Counted from the first letter of the stretch, positions 47,430-56,913 are shown. The stretch: 64,000 nt of DNA from an uncultured Eubacteriales bacterium (GCA_900547955.1 URIR01000003.1:1-64000), one strand, 5' to 3'. The notes: a model not told the origin generated them from the sequence alone. Numbers and translations are program-made.

Positions 47430-47573
47430 CGCCCCGCCCTTAAAAGGAGGGCGCGCCCTGGGGACGCTGGAATCTAACCGCTTAAGCGGAAACCGGTTTT
47501 TATTCGGACGCAGGCAATTTTGAGTCCGCGCCCGGCCCTTAAGGCGCGCACGTTCTGCGCGCGCCTTAAGGGC
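47430..47573. repeat. GC-rich hairpins between dapL and carB-dapF
   Basis: CGCCCCGCCC, a TTAAAAGGA core and GGGCGCGC (47430-47456) are the inverted copy of the motif at 18270. CCGCTTAAGCGG lies at 47478-47489. A perfect 15-bp stem GCCCTTAAGGCGCGC (47535-47549) pairs with 47559-47573. On the minus strand this lies between carB-dapF and dapL and could lower read-through. Confidence 0.5.
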
Positions 47574-47722
47574 ATTATATATATCCCCGCCCGCGGCCCT
47601 GAGCCGCTGCGCGCTGCGCCGAGGCGTTTATATTGAGCATGGGCCGTAACTGCGCAGGCCGCTTTGCGCGGGTATTTGCGTTTTAGCTTTTAAAGGCCTC
47701 CGTTTTATGGGCATAAACTATT

Positions 47723-50700
47723 TTACACCATAACCGTGCCGTCAAAGACCTTTACTGCGTTGCCTGTCATATACACCTCGCCCGTATCGGTATACCTTAT
47801 CTTAAGCTCTCCGCCCAGCAGCTTAACGGTTATATCGGTATTTTTATCGCAGAGTCCGTTTTCTACGGCTGCTACGGCCGCCGCGCAGGCGCCTGTGCCG
47901 CAGGCCCAAGTTTCCCCGCTGCCCCGCTCCCAGACGCGCATTTTAAGAGTAGCGCGGTCTATAACCTTGACAAATTCGGCGTTGACCCTCTCGGGGAACA
48001 GCTCGCTGTGCTCAAACTGAGGACCAATCTTTTCCAGCGGGAAGAAATCTACGTTTTCAACAAATACTACGCAGTGGGGATTGCCCATGGAGACGCAGGT
48101 TATATGGTAATTTTCCCCGCCTATATTTACCTGCCGGCCTATGACCTTATCTCCCTCTAATTTTACCGGCACCTCCTCCGGCCTGAGCTGCGCCGCGCCC
48201 ATATTCACTCTGGCCGAGGTGGCTACGCCGTTCTGCGTATACACCCTTATGCTCTTTATGCCCGAAAGGGTTTCAAGGGTCATAACCTCTTTATTAACCA
48301 TATGGTTGTCGTATAAATATTTGGCGACGCAGCGGGACGCATTGCCGCACATCCTGCCTTCGCTGCCGTCCAGATTGAACATGCGCATTTTGGCGTCCGC
48401 CTTGGAGGAGGGGCATATTAATACCACGCCGTCGCCTCCTACTCCGAAATGCCTGTCGGCCAGGCGTATGGACAGCCCCTCCGGGTTGTCTATATGCTGC
48501 TCAAAGGCGTTAAAATAGATATAGTCGTTTCCGCAGCCGTGCATCTTGGTGAACTTGAGCTGGGTGCGCTTGGTGCGCATATGGTTGATGTCCACCAGCT
48601 CGCAGTTCAATTCGGAATAGCGGCTCTTTATGCTGTCGGCTACGGCGTGAGCCGTGTCTATGGAGGTCAGGCAGGGTATGCTGCGCTCTACCGCCTTGCG
48701 CCGTATTTTAACGCTGTCCCTGCCGGGCAGGCGGCCTTTGGCGCTGGTGGAGATAAGATAGTCTATTTTGCCGCTCTCTATAAGGGTGAGGGTGTTGACG
48801 TCGCTTTCGTGTATCTTGCTGACTATCTCGGCCTCCATGCCTGAGGCCTTTATAATTTCAGCCGTGCCCGCCGTAGCGTATAATTTAAAGCCCAAATCAT
48901 AGAATTTCTTGGCTACTGCCGCAATCTCGGGCTTATCAGAATCGCGCACCGAGAGGAATACGCCCTTTTTGGAGGAGCTGACCGCCTTGCGCAGCTTATA
49001 GCCCGCCGCAATAAGCCCTTTATAAAGCGCTTCCTCCAGGGTTCCCGCCAAGCCCAGCACCTCGCCCGTGGATTTCATTTCGGGCCCAAGATGGCTGTCC
49101 ACGTTGGCCAGCTTTTCAAAGGAGAATATGGGCACCTTAACCGCGAAATACGCGCCCTGGGGATAAAGCCCCGTGCCGTAGCCCATATCGTAGAGCTTTT
49201 CGCCCAGCATGGCGCGGGTGGCCAGCGCCACCATGGGTACGCCCGTTACCTTGCTTATATAAGGCACGGTCCGGGAGGAGCGCGGGTTGACCTCTATTAC
49301 ATAAAGCTGGCCGTTATATATGACGTACTGGATGTTTATAAGCCCCTTGGTATTCAGAGCCAGAGCCAGGCGGCGGGTGCAGTCCACTATGCGGCTGACC
49401 ATGCGGTCGCTTAAGTTGTAGGCGGGATATACGCTTATGGAATCGCCCGAATGCACGCCCGCCCGCTCTATATGTTCCATTATGCCGGGGATGAGTACGT
49501 CCTCCCCGTCGCAGATGCCGTCTACCTCTATTTCCAGCCCCATAAGGTATTTATCTATTAATACCGGATTCTCTATGCCCTGGGAGAGGATTATCTGCAT
49601 GTATTCCCTGACGTCCGAATCGTTAAAGGCGATTATCATATTCTGGCCGCCCAGCACATAGGAGGGACGCAGCAGCACGGGATAGCCTATTTCATTTGCG
49701 GCGGCCAGCGCGCCCTGAGCGTCGGTTACCGAATGCCCCTTGGGCCGCTCTATCTTTAATTCCTCCAGCAGTTCGTCAAAGCGTTCGCGGTCCTCCGCCC
49801 GGTCTATGCTGTCCGCGCTGGTGCCTAAAATGTTTTCTCCCCGTTCAGAAAGGAACCTGGTCAGCTTGATGGCCGTCTGGCCGCCGAAGGCTACTACGAC
49901 GCCCCAGGGCTTTTCTGTTTCAAGCACGTTGCGCACGTCCTCGGGAGTGAGGGGTTCAAAATAAAGCCGGTCGGCGGTGTCAAAGTCGGTAGAGACGGTT
50001 TCGGGGTTGTTATTGACTATAACCACTTCAAAGCCGGCGTTTTTAAGCGCCCAGACGCAGTGCACCGAGGCGTAGTCAAATTCTATGCCCTGGCCTATCC
50101 GGATGGGGCCGGAGCCGAATACTATTACCGTCCGCTTGCGCTCGGGCAGCTCCTGAATAAATTCCTCAGCCTCGTTTTCCTCTTCAAAGGAGGAGTAGAA
50201 ATAGGGGGTTTCGGCGCTGAATTCGGCCGCGCAGGTATCCACCATCTTAAATACCGCAACAGCGGGATTCTCTACCCTTTGCCCCGAAAATTCCTCTATG
50301 ACGCTGTCTAAAAAGCCCATGCGCTTGGCGCGCAGGTAGGTCTCTCTGTCAAAGCCCTGCTTAAGGGTGTTTTCCATATCTATGATGTTTTGAATCTTAT
50401 ATAGGAACCATAGGTCTATCTTGGTTATGTCGTGTATTTCCTCGGGGGAAACTCCCTTCCTGAGCGCGTCGGCCACGATAAACAGGCGCTCGTCGGTAGT
50501 TTCATGCAGGCGGGAGAGCGCTTCCTCCCGCGGCAGGTCGTATTTTTTGGAATAGAGGCTCTTAAGCCCTATTTCGGCGCCCCTTACCGCCTTTAGCAGG
50601 GCTTCTTCAAAGGTAACGCCTATGGCCATAACCTCGCCCGTGGCCTGCATCTGGGTGCCTAACTGGCGTTTGGCGTATACGAATTTATCAAAGGGCCATT

Positions 50701-51772
50701 TTGGCAGCTTAACTACTACGTAATCCAGCGCAGGCTCAAAGCAGGCGCTCTTGCCCGTTATGGCGTTGGCGATTTCGTTGAGATTATAGCCTATGGCTAT
50801 CTTGGCGGCCACCTTGGCTATGGGATAGCCCGTGGCCTTGGAGGCCAGCGCGCTGGAGCGGGATACGCGGGGATTGACCTCTATTACGGCGTATTCAAAG
50901 CTCTCGGGATTGAGGGCGAACTGGCAGTTGCAGCCTCCCTCCACCTTTAGGGCGGAGATAATGTCCAGCGCCGCCGTGCGCAGCATCTGATATTCCTTAT
51001 CGGCTAAGGTGACGGCGGGCGCGACTACTATTGAATCTCCCGTATGTATTCCTACGGGGTCTAAATTTTCCATGCTGCATATGGTTATAACGTTGCCTGC
51101 GCCGTCCCGCATGACCTCGAATTCAATTTCCTTCCAGCCGGCAATGCATTTTTCCACCAGTATCTGGCCTATGGGGGAGAGCCTTAGGCCGTTGACGGCA
51201 ATATCCGCCATTTCCTCGTCGTTATTGACTATGCCGCCGCCGCTGCCGCCTAGTGTGAAAGCTGGGCGGATAATGAGGGGATAGCCTATTTCACGGGCGA
51301 AGGAGAGCGCGTCCTCAAGGGTGGTCACTACTCTGGAGGGAATGCAGGGCTGATTAATGCTCTGCATGGTGTCCTTAAACAGCTGGCGGTCCTCGGCTTT
51401 ATCTATGGTTTCAGGATTGGCCCCCAGCAGGCGCACGCCCATCTGCTCCAAGAAGCCGTCCTTGGCTAACTGCATGGAGAGGGTCAGGCCCGTCTGGCCG
51501 CCTAAGGTGGAAAGCAGGCTGTCCGGGCGCTCCTTTTCTATTATGCGCTTTATTACGGGCAGGGTTAAAGGCTCGATATATATGCGGTCGGCCATAGCGC
51601 TGTCCGTCATTATGGTGGCCGGATTGGAATTAACCAGGACTACCTCCAGGCCGTCCTCCTTAAGCGCGCGGCAGGCCTGGGTGCCCGCGTAGTCAAATTC
51701 GGCCGCCTGCCCTATGACAATGGGCCCGGAGCCTATAACCATGACTTTTTTTATGCTTTTGTTAAGCGGCAT
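47723..51772 (-). CDS. Fusion of carbamoyl-phosphate synthase large subunit and diaminopimelate epimerase
   Basis: One frame of 1349 residues holds two enzymes. Residues 1-about 1064 are a complete CarB: first synthetase half with IGSGPIVIGQAAEFDYAGTQ, central oligomerisation region, second half with FGSGPIRIGQGIEFDYASVH, and the C-terminal MGS-like regulatory domain ending near SRYSELNCELVDINHM. After a linker of about seven residues, 1072-1349 are a complete DapF (LKFTKMHGCGNDYIYF) with the two catalytic cysteines Cys1142 (MCGNASRC) and Cys1291 (WACGTGACA). CarB makes carbamoyl phosphate for pyrimidines and arginine; DapF makes meso-DAP. The junction shows no stop or shift. An ATG at 48580 with a moderate GGTGGA upstream could give free DapF as well. 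It is 59 bp behind carA and before dapL. Confidence 0.93.
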   Translation of the reverse strand: MPLNKSIKKVMVIGSGPIVIGQAAEFDYAGTQACRALKEDGLEVVLVNSNPATIMTDSAMADRIYIEPLTLPVIKRIIEKERPDSLLSTLGGQTGLTLSMQLAKDGFLEQMGVRLLGANPETIDKAEDRQLFKDTMQSINQPCIPSRVVTTLEDALSFAREIGYPLIIRPAFTLGGSGGGIVNNDEEMADIAVNGLRLSPIGQILVEKCIAGWKEIEFEVMRDGAGNVITICSMENLDPVGIHTGDSIVVAPAVTLADKEYQMLRTAALDIISALKVEGGCNCQFALNPESFEYAVIEVNPRVSRSSALASKATGYPIAKVAAKIAIGYNLNEIANAITGKSACFEPALDYVVVKLPKWPFDKFVYAKRQLGTQMQATGEVMAIGVTFEEALLKAVRGAEIGLKSLYSKKYDLPREEALSRLHETTDERLFIVADALRKGVSPEEIHDITKIDLWFLYKIQNIIDMENTLKQGFDRETYLRAKRMGFLDSVIEEFSGQRVENPAVAVFKMVDTCAAEFSAETPYFYSSFEEENEAEEFIQELPERKRTVIVFGSGPIRIGQGIEFDYASVHCVWALKNAGFEVVIVNNNPETVSTDFDTADRLYFEPLTPEDVRNVLETEKPWGVVVAFGGQTAIKLTRFLSERGENILGTSADSIDRAEDRERFDELLEELKIERPKGHSVTDAQGALAAANEIGYPVLLRPSYVLGGQNMIIAFNDSDVREYMQIILSQGIENPVLIDKYLMGLEIEVDGICDGEDVLIPGIMEHIERAGVHSGDSISVYPAYNLSDRMVSRIVDCTRRLALALNTKGLINIQYVIYNGQLYVIEVNPRSSRTVPYISKVTGVPMVALATRAMLGEKLYDMGYGTGLYPQGAYFAVKVPIFSFEKLANVDSHLGPEMKSTGEVLGLAGTLEEALYKGLIAAGYKLRKAVSSSKKGVFLSVRDSDKPEIAAVAKKFYDLGFKLYATAGTAEIIKASGMEAEIVSKIHESDVNTLTLIESGKIDYLISTSAKGRLPGRDSVKIRRKAVERSIPCLTSIDTAHAVADSIKSRYSELNCELVDINHMRTKRTQLKFTKMHGCGNDYIYFNAFEQHIDNPEGLSIRLADRHFGVGGDGVVLICPSSKADAKMRMFNLDGSEGRMCGNASRCVAKYLYDNHMVNKEVMTLETLSGIKSIRVYTQNGVATSARVNMGAAQLRPEEVPVKLEGDKVIGRQVNIGGENYHITCVSMGNPHCVVFVENVDFFPLEKIGPQFEHSELFPERVNAEFVKVIDRATLKMRVWERGSGETWACGTGACAAAVAAVENGLCDKNTDITVKLLGGELKIRYTDTGEVYMTGNAVKVFDGTVMV

Positions 51773-51831
51773 TATGTAAATCCCCTTTTTAATAGTTTTT
51801 TATTTTCAGCGTCAGTACTTTAGAGCCGACG

Positions 51832-52917
51832 TCATTTTTCCAGCATGGATACGAACCTGTCGAAGAGGAAGGCGGTATCCTTGGGCCCGGCCGAGGCCTC
51901 GGGATGGAACTGTACCGAAAAGGCGGGCATATTAAGATAATCCACGCCCTCGCAGGTGCCGTCGTTGGCGTTAATAAAGGATACCCGCGCGTCTGAGGGC
52001 AGGCTGTCGTTCAGTACCGCGTAGCCGTGGTTCTGGCTGGTTATATATACTCTGCCCGTATCCGTTTGGGTGCAGGGCTGATTGGCGCCGCGGTGGCCGT
52101 ATTTGAGCTTGCCCGTTTTGGCGCCCGCGGCCAGGGCGAGCAATTGATGTCCCAGGCATATGCCGAAAATAGGCAGTCCGCTTTTAAACAGCTTGCGCAG
52201 CTCTTTAATTATGCCTGTGTTTTCGGCCGGGTCGCCGGGGCCGTTTGAGAGCATTATGCCCTGTGGGTTTGCGGCCAAAATATCTTCTGCCGTGCTGGAG
52301 GCGGGCATTACCTTTACGCGGCAGCCGCGCTTGAGTAATTCCCGTTCTATATTGAGCTTGGCTCCGAAATCCCAGAGCGCTATCAGCGGCCCGCTTTGGG
52401 GCTGCTCTAAATGGGGCTGGGGCAGGGCGCTTACGCTGCTTACCGCTCCCTTTATGGAGAAATTGCGCAATTGGGCTAAAAGGGCCTCGTCCGCGTCGGG
52501 GGTAAAGCTTAATTTAGCGTTCATGACCCCCTGCTCGCGCACTATGCGGGTAAGGGCCCGGGTATCTATGCCGTAAAGGCCGGGAATGCCTGCCTGTTTT
52601 AAAAAAGCGTCAAGCCGGCCTTCCGAACGGAAATTTGAAGGCTGCTGACACCACTCTCTGACGATATATGCCTTTAAAACGGGACGGGCGCTTTCAAAAT
52701 CAATGGGGATAACGCCGTAATTGCCTATAAGCGGAAAGGTCTGAATTACTAATTGGCCGTAATAGCTTGGGTCGGTTAGAGTTTCCAAATAGCCGGTCAT
52801 GGCGGTGGTAAAAACTAATTCGCCTATTGCCTCGGCCTCCTTTCCGAAGAAATATCCCTGAAAAATTCTGCCGTTTTCCAGTATTAGATAACCCCTGCGG
52901 GCTTCCTGCTCCTGCAT
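51832..52917 (-). CDS. carA: Carbamoyl-phosphate synthase small subunit
   Basis: CarA (361 residues) hydrolyses glutamine and passes ammonia to CarB. The class I amidotransferase triad is Cys254 (FGICLGHQLL), His338 and Glu340 (VQFHPEA). The N-terminal domain with AMTGYLETLTDPSYYGQ is typical. AAGGAGG precedes its ATG. It is 41 bp behind the ANTAR gene. Confidence 0.97.
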   Translation of the reverse strand: MQEQEARRGYLILENGRIFQGYFFGKEAEAIGELVFTTAMTGYLETLTDPSYYGQLVIQTFPLIGNYGVIPIDFESARPVLKAYIVREWCQQPSNFRSEGRLDAFLKQAGIPGLYGIDTRALTRIVREQGVMNAKLSFTPDADEALLAQLRNFSIKGAVSSVSALPQPHLEQPQSGPLIALWDFGAKLNIERELLKRGCRVKVMPASSTAEDILAANPQGIMLSNGPGDPAENTGIIKELRKLFKSGLPIFGICLGHQLLALAAGAKTGKLKYGHRGANQPCTQTDTGRVYITSQNHGYAVLNDSLPSDARVSFINANDGTCEGVDYLNMPAFSVQFHPEASAGPKDTAFLFDRFVSMLEK

Positions 52918-52958
52918 TTTTTCCTCCTTATATTGCTTGGGCCGTTTTTGGCGGCGCG

Positions 52959-53522
52959 CTATTTTTCATACGCCTTGAGAATGCTCTGGGCGATATCCAG
53001 GCGCGTCCGGCGCAAATCCATGGCCTGCTTTTCAATGTAACGGTGAGCCTGCGGCTCAGTCATATCAGCATATTGTATCAGAGCGCACTTAGCTCTGTCA
53101 ACTAGTCTTATTTCTGCAATTTTTTCCTGAAGGCGCTCATTTTCGCTTTTTAAACGGCTTATCATATGTCTGGACGCATTTAAAAGATGAAGCGCCTGAA
53201 AGAACAGCGCGCGGTTTAAGGGCTTGGGCACCACCAGCACTCCGGCGTTTTCCACTCTGGCGGCTATTTCGTCGCTCATTTCATTTTTAACGAGCATTAT
53301 AACGCCCGAGCCAATTTCGGCCGCGTCCAGAGCCAGCTCCAGGCCCGTTTCCTCCTTGAGCGGCGCGTTTATCAGAACCAAATCAAACGCGCAGGAAAGC
53401 ATGCGCCGGGCCTGAAAGGAATCTGCGGTGCATTCAATTCTCTGATAATCGGTCTGCCCGAAAAGCGATTTGAGCACGGGCAGGCTGGCGCTGCTGCCCG
53501 AAATTATAAGCAGCTCGCCCAC
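52959..53522 (-). CDS. ANTAR-domain response regulator
   Basis: The 187-residue product has an N-terminal receiver-like domain (about 1-120; VLINAPLKEETGLELAL at the usual Asp region, here Asn rather than a clear Asp, and VVPKPLNR as the Lys site), a coiled-coil linker, and a C-terminal ANTAR domain (about 128-185; VDRAKCALIQYADMTEPQAHRYIEKQAMDLRRTRLDIA). ANTAR proteins bind RNA hairpins to stop termination and often control nitrogen genes. It is only 3 bp after glnA and so probably part of its operon. The lack of a clear phosphorylation Asp suggests non-canonical control. Confidence 0.9.
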   Translation of the reverse strand: MGELLIISGSSASLPVLKSLFGQTDYQRIECTADSFQARRMLSCAFDLVLINAPLKEETGLELALDAAEIGSGVIMLVKNEMSDEIAARVENAGVLVVPKPLNRALFFQALHLLNASRHMISRLKSENERLQEKIAEIRLVDRAKCALIQYADMTEPQAHRYIEKQAMDLRRTRLDIAQSILKAYEK

Positions 53523-53525
53523 CTC

Positions 53526-54749
53526 TCAGCCCTCCGTTTTGCCGCCCGTTATGCGGGCCAGATAATTTTTGTAAAGCAGGGGGGGCATATTTTGAGTTAT
53601 CAGCGGGCTTTTCAGAGAACGGCGGGCCGCCTCGGAGAGGCTTAATGGAAGCGCGCTTATGGGCTGCGCTTCAGGCCGGGCCTCGCGCTTTATGCCGTCC
53701 AGGCCGGCCAGTATAACTGCTGAAAGAGCCAGATATGGATTGCAAAGCGGGTCGGGAGAGCGCAATTCCAGCCTGACGTTTTCGCCCGAGGCGGCGGGGA
53801 TGCGGATTATTTTAGAGCGGGCGCCCCTTTCAAAGCCTAAAAAATGAGGGGAGCTGAGGGCGCTTAAGCGCTTATAGGAGAGGGGAGAGGGATTTAAAAA
53901 GGCGGTGATATCCCCGATATTTTCCAGTATGCCCGCCATAAAGCTCTCAGCCTGAGGGCAATGGCCGTCTGAAGCCGCTTTAAATATATTCTTGCCCTCC
54001 TTAAAGAGAGAAAGATTAAAATGCAGTCCGCTGCCCGGCGCGTTTTCAAGGGGCATGGGTTCAAAGCTGGCGTGCAGCCCGCTGCGCGCGGCGGCGGTGC
54101 TTATCACCCATTTGACGGTTATAAGCCTGTCCGCCGTGGTCAGGGCGTCGTTATATTTAAAGTCTATTTCGTTCTGCCCCGGCCCCTTTTCGTGATGGGA
54201 GCTTTCGGGCGGGATGCCCATATCCTCTAAGGTAAGGCAGATATCCCTGCGCACGTTTTCTCCTCTGTCTAGTGGGGAGACGTCCATATAGCCCGCCAGG
54301 TCCAACGGCTGGTTGGTATTCATGCCGTGCTCGTCCAGCTTAAAAAGATAAAATTCGCATTCTGCGCCCGCCTTGACAGCATAGCCTGCTTCTGCGGCCT
54401 GATTTTGAACGGCAGAGAGCAGACTGCGGCAGTCTCCCTCAAAGGGTTTGCCCGAGGGATATTTTATATTGCACATAAATCGCGCCACCCGTCCGTGGGA
54501 TGGGCGCCAGGGGAGTATGGAGAGGGTGGAGGCGTCGGGGCAGAGGAAGAGGTCGCCGGTCACGGCGTTTTCAAAGCCGGGAACGGAAAATGCGTCCAGA
54601 GCTATGCCTTTTTCAAAGGCCCGTTCCAATTCGCCGGGCATTATGGAAATATTTTTCTGTCTGCCTGTTAAATCGCAGAAGGCCAGGCGAATAAATTTAA
54701 CGTCGTTTTCCTTGACGAATTGCAGTATTTCGTTAATTTTATAGGTCAT
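53526..54749 (-). CDS. glnA: Glutamine synthetase, type I
   Basis: This enzyme makes glutamine from glutamate and ammonia. The beta-grasp N-domain (1-100) and catalytic domain with AECEFYLFK, SSHHEKGPGQNEIDFKY, GSGLHFNLSLF and NVRLELRSPDPLCNPYLAL hold the metal and substrate ligands. At 407 residues it is shorter than the usual 440-470, with loss mainly at the C-terminus, and the adenylylation loop seen in beta-type enzymes is absent. It heads a minus-strand set with the ANTAR regulator and carA. Confidence 0.93.
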   Translation of the reverse strand: MTYKINEILQFVKENDVKFIRLAFCDLTGRQKNISIMPGELERAFEKGIALDAFSVPGFENAVTGDLFLCPDASTLSILPWRPSHGRVARFMCNIKYPSGKPFEGDCRSLLSAVQNQAAEAGYAVKAGAECEFYLFKLDEHGMNTNQPLDLAGYMDVSPLDRGENVRRDICLTLEDMGIPPESSHHEKGPGQNEIDFKYNDALTTADRLITVKWVISTAAARSGLHASFEPMPLENAPGSGLHFNLSLFKEGKNIFKAASDGHCPQAESFMAGILENIGDITAFLNPSPLSYKRLSALSSPHFLGFERGARSKIIRIPAASGENVRLELRSPDPLCNPYLALSAVILAGLDGIKREARPEAQPISALPLSLSEAARRSLKSPLITQNMPPLLYKNYLARITGGKTEG

Positions 54750-54787
54750 ATTTTTCCCTCCGCGGCGCGTTTTTTATCCTTATTTAT

Positions 54788-54816
54788 ATTATACACCATT
54801 GCGCGCTAAAAACAAA
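54788..54816 (-). promoter_or_regulatory. Possible promoter of glnA
   Basis: On the minus strand TATAAT (54793-54788) follows TTTGTT (54816-54811) by 17 bases. The -10 is consensus and the -35 is weak. The leader would be about 30 bases. Confidence 0.45.
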
Positions 54817-55041
54817 GCGTTTTATTTAGGGCCTGGTGCTGAAAATATCGGCGTCCGCACTGGGAAGGGAGGCGTTCGGCTTTTTCAAACGGCCGGCCCG
54901 GGTGCGTTTTGAGCGAAAAACGAGGGTTTTTGCTGTATTTTAACAATAACAACTTGCTATTATCCTTTCTTATGTGCTATAATTACCGCCGTGAAAATTG
55001 TTTTCGGTTTAAACGGGCGCGGCTATACGCATAATTTTCTA

Positions 55042-55210
55042 AGCGGTAAAGCCTGAACGGCCGGCTGGAGACGCGGCTTTTTGAGCGGTTAAAGCCTGAA
55101 CGGCCCGCTGGAGATGCTGTTTCCTGAGCGCGGATTTTTAAACGGCCGGCCGGGGCGCTGCTTTTTTGAGCGGGGAAAGCCTGAACGGCCGGACGCAAGG
55201 CTGTTTTTTG
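55042..55210. repeat. Minisatellite upstream of the GtrII-like gene
   Basis: Four units of about 43 bp start near 55041, 55083, 55126 and 55168. Each has (G)AGCGG...AAAGCCTGAACGGCC and ends in a GC(T)GTTTTTTG or GCGGCTTTTTTG-like run. The rest of the 54750-55280 gap shows no gene. Confidence 0.7.
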
Positions 55211-55280
55211 CATGCGGACGCTTAAGGCGGCCCGGCCGCCTGCGGCTGAATGCTAATGCTGAAGGAGGAGATTGATTTAT

Positions 55281-56834
55281 ATGACCCAATGCGCGGCGGC
55301 GCCTGAAAACGCCTCTCTTTCGTTTCAAAATGTACGCGCCTGCATAATAAGGCTGCTGAAAAACAAGGTATACGTTCTATTTCTTATTCTTACCGGCATT
55401 GCCGCCTTTGGCTTTACCATAACCCATTTTGCCATGGGCATAGACGATTTCGGCCTGGGGCATTATATGGATTTAAGCCCTGAGAGCAGCAATAATATGC
55501 TTCAGCAGGGCCGTTTGCTGCATATAGCTCTGTATTATCTCACCGGCCTGATGGACGTTATTCCCTTCCTTAATAATTTTCTGAGCGCGGCTCTTATTGT
55601 GTTTTCGGCGCTTTTGCTTTCAGGACTGGCCGACGCTGCCTCAAACGGACGGTTCAATACCTTTGAGCATGTAATTTTTTCAGGGATTTATATTTCCAGC
55701 CCGGTTATGGCCTTTAAATTCATATATGATTTGGACGTTGTAGCGGTGGCCGTATCCAGCGCCGCCTGCGTGCTGGCGGTTATTTTTGGGTTTTCCTTTG
55801 TTCAGACCCATAAAAGGATGGATTTATTTAAAGCGCTGGCTATGCTGCTTTTGACTGTAAGCAGCTATGAAACCTTTAACGCAGTATTTATTATAATGGT
55901 GCTGTTTGTCCTGCTTCTGGAGGCGCTTTACGGGGAGAAAAAGCCCGGAGAGCTTTGCCGCGCAGGGCTTAAGCTGGCGCTGACGCTTATTGCGGCGCTG
56001 GCGGCGTATTATATCCTGGTTACCGTGCTTCAGGCGTGCACGGGCAACCTTAACCATACCAGGCTCAGCCTGTTCAACCGGGGTAAACCGGTTATAGACC
56101 TTTTAAAGGGCATAGCCTACAGGCTGCTTAATTTCAAGCTGTTCAGCATGGCCGAGTTTACCGTGACCGCCGTGCTCTCGGTGCCTGCGGCGGTATATTA
56201 CAGCGTCAGGAAAAAAAGCGCCTTTATATTCCTGCTCTTTGCGGGAATGGGTGCGTTCAGCATTTTTATGCCGGTTATTCAGGGCCAGCTTTATTACAGG
56301 ACCTGCCAGACTTTCGGACTGTTTATAGCCATAATAGTGCTGATGATTATGGATATTTTCAGGGATAAGCGGGTGCTGCGCGCGTTTTGCGCCTGCGCGG
56401 CGGCTCTGCTGCTTATTTGGCAGCTTAAGGACGTCAATCTTTTGTATTATAAGGATTGGGCCAATTACCAGAAGAATGTTTATGCGCTGCATAATATCGC
56501 CACAGAGCTGAATTCAGGCTATTCCATAGAGCGCAAGCCCGTCTGCTTCGTCAACCGGGATTATAATTCCTTTTTAATGTCATGGGAGGCGGATAAGGAC
56601 CAGTATGAAATAGGGGAATCCCCCATTGTTTCTGCCGTGGCCTTTTGCGGGGATATAACCTGTCCGGAGCTTATAAGGCTGTTTGAATATCAGGAATACA
56701 CCTTTCTTATCCAGCCAAGCTGGGAGCAGGCCCAGAAGGCTATTGAATATTCTAAGAGCATGCCGGGCTACCCTAAGGACGGATATATTTCCGAGCTGGA
56801 GGATATAATAGTGGTTAAGCTGGGAGAGGCCTGA
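55281..56834 (+). CDS. GtrII-like glucosyltransferase-domain membrane protein
   Basis: The start is the ATG at 55281, ten bases after GAAGGAGGAG; an in-frame TTG at 55272 is too close. The 517-residue product has about ten membrane segments, with FGFTITHFAMGIDDFGLGHYM and NMLQQGRLLHIALYY after the first one. This IDDxxxxxxxx...QGR pattern is like that of GtrII-type (Glucos_trans_II) polytopic proteins that add glucose from a lipid carrier to surface glycans. The substrate is unknown. A compact terminator overlaps its end. Confidence 0.75.
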   Translation: MTQCAAAPENASLSFQNVRACIIRLLKNKVYVLFLILTGIAAFGFTITHFAMGIDDFGLGHYMDLSPESSNNMLQQGRLLHIALYYLTGLMDVIPFLNNFLSAALIVFSALLLSGLADAASNGRFNTFEHVIFSGIYISSPVMAFKFIYDLDVVAVAVSSAACVLAVIFGFSFVQTHKRMDLFKALAMLLLTVSSYETFNAVFIIMVLFVLLLEALYGEKKPGELCRAGLKLALTLIAALAAYYILVTVLQACTGNLNHTRLSLFNRGKPVIDLLKGIAYRLLNFKLFSMAEFTVTAVLSVPAAVYYSVRKKSAFIFLLFAGMGAFSIFMPVIQGQLYYRTCQTFGLFIAIIVLMIMDIFRDKRVLRAFCACAAALLLIWQLKDVNLLYYKDWANYQKNVYALHNIATELNSGYSIERKPVCFVNRDYNSFLMSWEADKDQYEIGESPIVSAVAFCGDITCPELIRLFEYQEYTFLIQPSWEQAQKAIEYSKSMPGYPKDGYISELEDIIVVKLGEA

Positions 56835-56848
56835 CGGCCTCTTTTTTT
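56826..56848 (+). terminator. Terminator overlapping the GtrII-like stop codon
   Basis: GAGGCC-TGAC-GGCCTC is followed by TTTTTTT. The TGA stop codon itself lies in the loop. Confidence 0.85.
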
Positions 56849-56913
56849 GGCCTGCCGCGGGCGCCGGGAAATTTAACTGCTGCCAATATGTTTAGCTGCC
56901 TTTAAATTAGGGC

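Noticed and set aside
54750..54810. ANTAR-responsive hairpin pair in the glnA leader
   Set aside because: The predicted leader is only about 30 bases and has no paired hexaloop hairpins.
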